A program made the position numbers and the translations under genes. DNA of 33,067 nucleotides. Source: Flavobacterium sp. A45 (GTDB lineage Bacteria; Bacteroidota; Bacteroidia; Flavobacteriales; Flavobacteriaceae). Shown here one piece after another: positions 27,213 to 33,067 of this stretch. The number at the start of each line of letters is the position of its first letter. Positions within the stretch are counted from its first letter, which is position 1. The stretch spans positions 1 through 33,067 of the forward strand of contig NZ_MUNX01000044.1 in NCBI RefSeq assembly GCF_002001005.1, given 5' to 3'. A model generated the notes under the pieces. It worked only from the letters and a program-made list of their open reading frames with translations. It was not told the origin of the DNA and did no database searches.

Positions 27213-27745
27213 AAAATGAAAATGAGAAATTAGATCAATTGTTTGAAAATTTAGAAGATCAGTGGGACATCCATGAAATGGATAGTCAACATGAAAATCG
27301 GTTTTCAGAAAAATTAGCTCTAAAAAAGCGAAAAAAGAATTTTGGATTTATCTATGCTATAGCAGCTTCTGTGGTTGTCATGCTTGGGGTTTCATTGTTT
27401 TATACGAATAATGAAAAACCCAAAGAACTGAAATTTGCTTCTAAGGAAACCAAGCAAACGGATTCTATTTTCACCATTTTGATTGAGCATCAATTGGAAC
27501 AAATTAAAGCTAAAAAATCACCCGAGAATGAAAAAATCGTAAATGATGCATTACAACAAATGAAATCGCTAGATAGCGATTATGAAAAAATCAAGCACGA
27601 ATTGGAAGTCAATGGTGAAAGTAAACCTATTATTTATGCTATGATTAGCAACTTACAAACCCGAATTTCATTTTTGCAAAATGTTTTGCAACATATTGAA
27701 GAAACTGAAAAACTTAAAAAATTAAGCGATGAAAAAACTATTTAA
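27209..27745 (+). CDS. Single-pass membrane protein, probable anti-sigma regulator
   Basis: I do not recognise a named family. The 178-residue protein has a charged cytoplasmic N-terminal part (1-44, with HENRFSEKLALKKRKK), one transmembrane helix at about 45-66, and a helical, Lys/Glu-rich outer part predicted as coiled coil (about 85-178). This layout and its position directly after a sigma factor (4-base ATGA overlap) match the anti-sigma role seen in many ECF operons. It lacks the zinc-binding His-x3-Cys-x2-Cys motif of ZAS-type anti-sigmas. It also overlaps the next gene by 17 bases. The anti-sigma role is inferred from context and topology. Confidence 0.7.
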   Translation: MKNENEKLDQLFENLEDQWDIHEMDSQHENRFSEKLALKKRKKNFGFIYAIAASVVVMLGVSLFYTNNEKPKELKFASKETKQTDSIFTILIEHQLEQIKAKKSPENEKIVNDALQQMKSLDSDYEKIKHELEVNGESKPIIYAMISNLQTRISFLQNVLQHIEETEKLKKLSDEKTI

Positions 27746-28799
27746 CATACTACTATTACTTCTTCTGTTAACCCCTTTTTTAGGATTTTCGAATGATGAT
27801 TTTAATTATACCAAACAAAAAGTAATCAATAAAGCCTATATCGTGAACAGCGATGCCGGAATAAATATTGAGAATTCCTATGGAAGCATTTTTGTTACCA
27901 CCTGGAATGAGGATAAAATTGAAATCGAAGTTCTCATTAAGGTCAGTGGTGATAATGAGAAATGGGTTAACCAAAAATTAGCTGGAATCGATGTGGATTT
28001 TGTAGCTTTGAAAAGCATGGTTAGCGCCAAAACTGTCTTTGGGAACACCAGCACAAAAAATAATGGAAGGAATAATAATTTCGAAATCAATTACACTATA
28101 AAGATTCCTAAAAACGGAACCGTAAAATTGAATAACAAGTACGGAAATATTGGTACTTCAGATCTTTTTTCTACAACTGATATCAATTGTAAATACGGTA
28201 AAATTAATTTGGGAAAATTAAATGGTAACAGCAATACAGTACAAATTGGTTATTGTTCAAGTTCTACTATTGAATATTTAAAAAATGGTTCAATAACCTC
28301 AAAATATTCTGGATTGAAAATGAATGAAGTTACCAAGCTTGATCTGCTTTCGGATTATTCTGAAATTGAGATTAACGAAGGCAATGATGTAAAATACAAC
28401 AGTAAATACGGAAGTGTAAAGATTAAAAAACTCAATTCATTGGATGGAATTGGAAACTATCTGACAATTGATGTAGGTTCTGTCTCAAATCAATTGAAAG
28501 TAAACACTAAATATAGTAATATCACTATTGATGCGATTCAAGGCAAAGCCAATAATATAAATATTGTAGCAGGATATACAGGTGTTAATATTGGTTTTCT
28601 ACCTAATTATAATTTTGATTTTGATGTTTCCGTAAGATATGGAGATTTTAGATATGACAATGAGTTGACTGTGAACTCCAGAGAAGAAACTAATTATACA
28701 AAAAGAGTTAGTGGTTTTTACAAGAAAAAAGGAGAAAATAAAATTTCAATCACATCTGATTATGGTAATGTAAAATTGTATAAAAAAGAAGGTCAATAA
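27729..28799 (+). CDS. Secreted DUF4097-like beta-solenoid (adhesin-type) protein
   Basis: The 356-residue protein has a signal peptide ending near residue 21 (LLLLLTPFLGFS). After it come repeating beta-strand rungs with recurrent KYG or KYS motifs: LNNKYGNIGTSDLF, CKYGKINLGKLN, SKYSGLKMNEV, NSKYGSVKIKKL, NTKYSNITIDAI, VRYGDFRYD and DYGNVKLYKK. The spacing is about 20-30 residues. This resembles the DUF4097/adhesin right-handed solenoid group common in Bacteroidetes envelopes. It overlaps the preceding gene by 17 bases in another frame, which argues for co-translation. The start chosen is ATG giving an intact signal peptide. Its function is unknown; a periplasmic or surface role in the sigma-controlled cluster is inferred. 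Confidence 0.78.
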   Translation: MKKLFNILLLLLLLTPFLGFSNDDFNYTKQKVINKAYIVNSDAGINIENSYGSIFVTTWNEDKIEIEVLIKVSGDNEKWVNQKLAGIDVDFVALKSMVSAKTVFGNTSTKNNGRNNNFEINYTIKIPKNGTVKLNNKYGNIGTSDLFSTTDINCKYGKINLGKLNGNSNTVQIGYCSSSTIEYLKNGSITSKYSGLKMNEVTKLDLLSDYSEIEINEGNDVKYNSKYGSVKIKKLNSLDGIGNYLTIDVGSVSNQLKVNTKYSNITIDAIQGKANNINIVAGYTGVNIGFLPNYNFDFDVSVRYGDFRYDNELTVNSREETNYTKRVSGFYKKKGENKISITSDYGNVKLYKKEGQ

Positions 28800-28873
28800 A
28801 AGATTCTTTGTCAATTCCAAAAAAAAAAACAAAAGAGGTTTCAATAATCAATCTATAATTTAATTAATCAAAA

Positions 28874-29599
28874 ATGAAAAATTCAATTCTATTAGTCGTT
28901 TTTAGTGCTTTGTTTTTTACAACAATTGCAAATGCACAATGGTCAGATAACAAAGTTAAAGGAAACGGAAAGATAATTACCGAGAAGCGTACAACTGCTA
29001 GTTATGACGAAATAAATGTTTCCGGTTTTTTTGATGTGGTTTTGGTTTCCGGAAAGGAAGGTGCAATTTCCATTCAAGCCGAAGAAAATATACTTCGTTA
29101 TATAAAAGTGGAAGTAGAAGGGAATGTATTGAAAATATATACCGAAAAAAACGTAAACATTAGTACTAACAAAAATATTATTTTGACTGTGCCATTTGAG
29201 CAAATCAGTTTCGTTTCCCTTTCCGGATCTGGCGATATTATTTCCAAGAACACAATTGTAAGCCCTACTTTTAAAGCTAAATTATCAGGTTCCGGTGATT
29301 TGACTTTAGATGTTAAAAGTTCCGATTTTGAAGTTAATTTAAGCGGTTCGGGTGATGTTGTTTTAACTGGAAATTCTGATAATTTTGTTTCCAAAACGTC
29401 AGGTTCTGGTGATGTGGATGCAACCAATCTGTCTGCAAAAAATGCGAATCTTACAATTTCAGGCTCAGGTGATATGAAAGTAAATTGTACGGAGAGCTTA
29501 TTTGCAAGAGTTTCTGGTTCAGGAGATATTGAATATAAAGGAGATCCAAAATCAAAAGATACCAAAGTAAGTGGCTCAGGCGAAATTTCGAAAATGTAA
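28874..29599 (+). CDS. DUF2807 head-GIN domain secreted protein
   Basis: The 241-residue protein has a signal peptide ending at about residue 22 (TTIANAQ). A putative auto-transporter-adhesin head-GIN domain follows: the lead-in is SYDEINVSGFFDVVLVSGKE, then a beta-solenoid with SGSGD turns at residues 117, 138, 157, 176, 196 and 214, and a final SGSGE at 233. Spacing is 18-21 residues, one rung per repeat. The family is very common in Bacteroidetes and its role is unclear. It begins 74 bases after the DUF4097-like gene and ends just before a terminator, so it is the likely last gene of the sigma-factor cluster. Confidence 0.88.
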   Translation: MKNSILLVVFSALFFTTIANAQWSDNKVKGNGKIITEKRTTASYDEINVSGFFDVVLVSGKEGAISIQAEENILRYIKVEVEGNVLKIYTEKNVNISTNKNIILTVPFEQISFVSLSGSGDIISKNTIVSPTFKAKLSGSGDLTLDVKSSDFEVNLSGSGDVVLTGNSDNFVSKTSGSGDVDATNLSAKNANLTISGSGDMKVNCTESLFARVSGSGDIEYKGDPKSKDTKVSGSGEISKM

Positions 29600-29637
29600 T
29601 TTTTTGAGTAGTGGTTTTTAAAATTACGAAATAATTT

Positions 29638-29670
29638 AAGAGGCTTTTATTCATTTAAAGCCTCTTTTTT
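29638..29670 (+). terminator. Terminator after the GIN-domain gene
   Basis: Ten-base perfect arms (AAGAGGCTTT at 29638-29647 and AAAGCCTCTT at 29657-29666) lead into a T run. It closes the sigma-factor cluster. The gene ending at 29748 converges on it from the right. Confidence 0.8.
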
Positions 29671-29747
29671 GTTTTCCAATTTAATGTAATGACATTAAAA
29701 GACTTGTTTTTTATACTATATGGTTTCGTTTATACAAATCCAAATTA

Positions 29748-30584
29748 TTATTTTCTAGGAACTCGTCTTAATAACAAGATACTAATCACAAAAAAGACTG
29801 CTAAAATAACAATCGCCAGTCTCGGGCTTCCTGTAATTTGATCGATAATACCATAAACACACATTCCAATTACGATTCCAATTTTCTCTGCAACATCATA
29901 AAAACTAAAGAATGAAGTAGTATCGTCAGTCTCAGGTAATAATTTTGAATATGTTGAACGTGATAATGACTGAATTCCTCCCATTACAAATCCAACTACT
30001 GTTGCCATGATGTAAAAATGCATTGGTAGTGTTATAAAAAAGGCAAGACCACAAAACACAGCCCAAATACTATTGATGAAAATTAAGGTGGGAATATTTC
30101 CAAATTTAGCAGAAACTCTAGAAGTTAATACAGCTCCGATTACTGCTACTAATTGTATTAATAAAATGCAAATAATTAATCCAATAGTACTCTCTTCTTT
30201 GGAGGACCATTGAATTTCCTGCGCACCAAAATAAGTAGCAACCAGCATAACGGTCTGTACTCCCATGCTAGACACAAAGAAGCCTCCTAAATATCGTCTC
30301 AAAGGAATATTCTCATTTAATAATATCCAAACCTTTTTTAATTCTTTGAATCCATTAAAAACAACTGATTTAGTCAGTTTTTCTCCTGCTTTATTATTTC
30401 CTTTTGGTAAATAATAATAGGTATATTGACTGAATAAAATCCACCAAACTCCTACCATTATAAAAGAATAACGCATGGCTTTCATTGCTGCTTCACCATC
30501 AGTTCCTGAAATTCCAAAAAGTTTCGGTTTCATAATCATCGCTAAATTGATGACCAATAAAATCACACTACCTATATATCCCAA
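29748..30584 (-). pseudogene. UMF1-family MFS transporter, N-terminally truncated
   Basis: The 278 residues match the C-terminal two-thirds of a UMF1/Atg22-like MFS transporter: LGYIGSVILLVINLAMI, then WWILFSQYTYYYLPKG, GGFFVSSMGVQTVMLVATYF, MGGIQSLSRSTYSKLLPETD and FFSFYDVAEKIGIVIGM. Full-length relatives are about 430-450 residues, so roughly the first 160 residues, with several membrane helices, are absent. The frame opens only with TTG at 30584, which encodes what looks like the native Leu of the LGYIGS motif and is preceded directly by an in-frame TAA. The upstream DNA belongs to a SusC gene, which overlaps it by 13 bases in another frame. It is very unlikely to work as a transporter. 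Confidence 0.85.
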
Positions 30585-32938
30585 TTAAAGTTACCTGAAG
30601 ATTTTAGATTATACCCTACAGTAATATCGTATCCTGTATTGCTCATTGTACCCAAATTAGAGTATGGTGCAGAAACCCCACCGTATTGATTTCCGCCTCC
30701 TGTTAAGTAAAGAGGCAATGGTACTTGAAACAAAAATCCTTCCGACTTTTTATCATAAAAATCAACGCTAGCAAACAATTTAGATTCAAACATTGTAAAA
30801 TCAATACCAAAGTTAGTTTGATTCAATGATTCCCAAACTAAATTTGGATTTGGATAATTCGCTGGTAAAAACCCGCTTCCCAATCCTGAATTTTGAACAT
30901 TCAACATCGCAGAATAGCTATTGTTCGGAATCTGTTGGTTACCAGTTTCTCCATAACCCAATCTGAATTTAATATTATCCACATATTGACGGGTTCCCTC
31001 CATAAAAGATTCATTAGAAAGTTTCCAAGAACCTGAAATCGCATTAAAAACACCTTTTTGGTTGTCTGTTGTAGGATCAAATTTAGATGAAACGTCTTGT
31101 CTTGTTGAAGCCGTGATACTGTATTTGTCATTAAAGTCATATATCACACGAGCAAAAAGAGACGAAAGTGAAGCGCTCCCTTTGTATTGAGTTACCGTAT
31201 TATTATCAACATCGGCCAAGTTTAAGGTATGAATAGAATTTGTTTTAAAACCTTGAGCAGATGCAATTACTCCTTCCCAATGTGAATCATTTGCTTCCTG
31301 ACCTAACAAAACTGTAAAATGATGTTTATCGAAAGTTCTATCATAAGTCAACAAGTTTTTAATATTCGTAGAATACCAATTTTGTCTTCTAACATCCAAA
31401 TCAGCCAATATATTTTCTTGACTACCCCATTTGTAAGAAGGTCTAAAATCATCATTTTCTGAAAATTCCGTATTTGCAGCAATCTCAATACGATACTTAA
31501 ATCCTTTAAAAAGATCCGCTTCTGCATATATATTTCCTAAGAAATTTTTACGAACCAATTTATTTTCTCTTGTCAAAGCTTCCGCAACTGGATTATAATA
31601 AGTTACACTTTGCTCTGATGATGGTGGGCCAGCAAATGATCCATCAGCATTTCGAACCGGTATATCTGGAGCTTGTAATAAAGTATTCGAAATTAATCCT
31701 GAATAGCTTTGATTCACAGTAATATCTTCATTAGTAATACCTCCTGATAGATTTCCTCCAACTCTAAGCCATTTTTTAATTTTAGAATCCAAATTTAAAC
31801 GTACAGTATATCTTTTTAGACCAGAATTAATGATGGTTCCTTCATTATCCATAAAACTTCCAGATAAGTAATAACTAGTGCCCTCTTTGGCTCCCGAAAA
31901 TGACAATTGGTGACTTTGCGAAATGGCGGTTCTGTATACTTCATCTTGCCAATCTGTTCCTGGGCCTAACAATTCAGGATGTGAAAATTCCTGACGTGTT
32001 TGAAAGCCCCATAATTTAGCCAGGTTTGTTTTTAAAGTAGCATATTCCGGCAAAGTCAAAACATCTAGTTTATTCGTAACATTACTTATTGAAGTGAAAT
32101 TTTCATAGGCAACTCTGCCTGTTCCTTTTTTTCCTGATTTGGTAGTAATAATAATAACCCCATTAGCTCCTCTTGAACCATAAATTGCCGTTGCCGAAGC
32201 ATCTTTCAAAATGTCCATAGATTCAATATCACTAGGATTTATCATTGATAATGGGCTAACTGCATTATTTCCACTTCCTCCAGATGAAGAAAATCCATCT
32301 CTACCTGCCAAAGGACGGCCACTTGTAGATTTTCCCGTAGCATCACCAGAAACTGGAACGCCATCAATAACATATAAAGGTTCATTCGTCCCTGAAATTG
32401 AAGTAGTCCCTCGAATCCTAACGGAAGCTGCACTACCAGGAGCACCAGAGTTGTTAGTAACACTTACACCAGCAGCCTTACCTTGAAGCATTTGGTCAAC
32501 ACTTACTACTTTTAGGTTCTCAATATCTTTTGCTTTTACAGTAGAAACAGATCCATTGATATTACCTCTTTTTTGAGTTCCATAACCAATTACAACGATT
32601 TCTTTCAAGTTTTCAGAAGAAGATGTCATGGTAACATTGAGCTTAGTGTTTCCTTTAACCGCTACTTTTTTGTTATCAAAACCAACAAACGAAAAGGTCA
32701 ATATAGCATTTGCAGGTACATCGATTGCGTATTTCCCATCAAAATTAGAAGAAACTCCTTGAGACTCCCCTTCTGCTTTTATATTAACTCCAGATAATGG
32801 CAGATTGTTAGCATCTGTAACAATCCCTTGCACCTTTAGCTGTGCATTCATGATACCACAGGTAAATAATAAGAACATCAATGGAACCTTTCTGTGGTTT
32901 ACTTTCCAATGAATTAAGTCGGATAATAATTTTTTCAT
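30572..32938 (-). CDS. SusC/RagA TonB-linked receptor, C-terminally truncated
   Basis: The 788-residue open frame has a signal peptide (to about residue 32, CGIMNAQ), a carboxypeptidase-regulatory-like domain (VQGIVTDANNLPLSGVNIKA, about 34-110), a SusC signature (IVVIGYGTQKRGNINGSVS), and a TonB plug (PLYVIDGVP, SDIESMDILKDASATAIYGS, then RGANGVIIITTKSGKKG). Much of the beta-barrel follows. SusC proteins normally have about 1000 residues and end in a closing barrel strand; here the frame stops at SSGNFNWDI, in the middle of the barrel. No SusD gene follows; a truncated MFS gene takes its place. The product would be an incomplete barrel and probably does not insert correctly. The promoter and start region appear intact. 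The imported glycan or peptide cannot be told. Confidence 0.88.
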   Translation of the reverse strand: MKKLLSDLIHWKVNHRKVPLMFLLFTCGIMNAQLKVQGIVTDANNLPLSGVNIKAEGESQGVSSNFDGKYAIDVPANAILTFSFVGFDNKKVAVKGNTKLNVTMTSSSENLKEIVVIGYGTQKRGNINGSVSTVKAKDIENLKVVSVDQMLQGKAAGVSVTNNSGAPGSAASVRIRGTTSISGTNEPLYVIDGVPVSGDATGKSTSGRPLAGRDGFSSSGGSGNNAVSPLSMINPSDIESMDILKDASATAIYGSRGANGVIIITTKSGKKGTGRVAYENFTSISNVTNKLDVLTLPEYATLKTNLAKLWGFQTRQEFSHPELLGPGTDWQDEVYRTAISQSHQLSFSGAKEGTSYYLSGSFMDNEGTIINSGLKRYTVRLNLDSKIKKWLRVGGNLSGGITNEDITVNQSYSGLISNTLLQAPDIPVRNADGSFAGPPSSEQSVTYYNPVAEALTRENKLVRKNFLGNIYAEADLFKGFKYRIEIAANTEFSENDDFRPSYKWGSQENILADLDVRRQNWYSTNIKNLLTYDRTFDKHHFTVLLGQEANDSHWEGVIASAQGFKTNSIHTLNLADVDNNTVTQYKGSASLSSLFARVIYDFNDKYSITASTRQDVSSKFDPTTDNQKGVFNAISGSWKLSNESFMEGTRQYVDNIKFRLGYGETGNQQIPNNSYSAMLNVQNSGLGSGFLPANYPNPNLVWESLNQTNFGIDFTMFESKLFASVDFYDKKSEGFLFQVPLPLYLTGGGNQYGGVSAPYSNLGTMSNTGYDITVGYNLKSSGNFNWDI

Positions 32939-33024
32939 AATAAAAATTTGTTAGTTAAGTTTAATAATTCCGATAGGTAATTCGGTCATTATTTTTGGCA
33001 TCAATAAGTATGACATATAATTAA

Positions 33025-33051
33025 CAAATTTATAACAGTAGTTGACATCAA
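33025..33051 (-). promoter_or_regulatory. Putative promoter of the SusC-like gene
   Basis: On the minus strand, TTTG/TTG at 33051-33049 and TAAATTTG at 33032-33025 are separated by 16 bases, slightly shorter than the usual 17-23. The leader would be about 80 bases. Confidence 0.4.
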
Positions 33052-33067
33052 ATTAATATTATTATAT

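Noticed and set aside
27565..27580. Perfect inverted repeat ATCGCTA-GA-TAGCGAT
   Set aside because: It lies in the middle of the membrane-regulator coding region and encodes ordinary helix residues; a seven-base arm can occur by chance.
29098..29565. 155-residue minus-strand open frame with recurring SPEPD/SPEPE motifs
   Set aside because: It is the exact antisense of the SGSGD repeats in the GIN-domain gene; the motif follows from the reverse complement of those codons. No start context or signal peptide.
1..33067. CRISPR array, tRNA, rRNA, integrase or transposase genes
   Set aside because: Looked for regularly spaced repeats, cloverleaf-like CCA regions and recombinase motifs by eye and saw none. 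The only repeats are the intergenic elements and protein-coding repeats listed.

Overview
The window looks like a chromosomal segment of a Flavobacterium-like member of the Flavobacteriaceae. The DNA is AT-rich. Start codons are preceded by A-rich stretches rather than Shine-Dalgarno motifs. Several upstream regions carry the Bacteroidetes promoter pattern (TTG, a spacer of about 16-23 bases, then TAnnTTTG). The gene content includes type IX secretion parts (PorQ, a PorP/SprF-like protein, a type B C-terminal sorting domain) and a SusC/RagA TonB-dependent receptor.

Layout, left to right. (1) 124-6738, + strand: an RND efflux set (periplasmic adaptor, inner-membrane permease, TolC-like outer-membrane factor) followed after 22 bases by a bestrophin-like channel gene. 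A 158-bp inverted-repeat element lies between the permease and outer-membrane-factor genes. (2) 6873-9293, +: pheT with its own promoter and a strong terminator. (3) 9409-9963, -: a secreted single-FAS1 protein. (4) 16918-10185, -: a three-gene surface module made of a large type-B T9SS protein with an internal duplication of about 283 residues, a PorP/SprF-like partner, and an OmpA-family protein with TPR-like, PD40, coiled-coil and OmpA regions. (5) 18882-17104, -: rpsA, with a consensus promoter and a leader of about 110 bases. A GC-richer structured intergenic repeat lies upstream. (6) 26361-19256, -: lon, porQ, cmk, a NupG-like nucleoside permease, and a secreted TPR/beta-propeller protein. 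(7) 26658-29599, +: a compact sigma-factor cluster (ECF-type sigma, a single-pass membrane protein that is probably its regulator, a DUF4097-like secreted protein, and a DUF2807/GIN beta-solenoid protein). (8) 32938-29748, -: a SusC-like receptor that loses its C-terminus exactly where a UMF1-type MFS transporter begins without its N-terminus.

Most of the window is ordinary for the group. The strongest anomaly is the SusC/MFS junction near 30572-30584. Two unrelated truncated genes share a short stretch compatible with both reading frames, which suggests a microhomology deletion or a chimeric join. The sigma-factor cluster and the T9SS adhesin/PorP/OmpA cluster are the most system-like groups; both resemble known Bacteroidetes arrangements, but their ligands and targets cannot be read from the sequence. 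I saw no CRISPR array, tRNA, rRNA, transposase or phage genes. I could not run database searches, so family assignments rest on recognised motifs.
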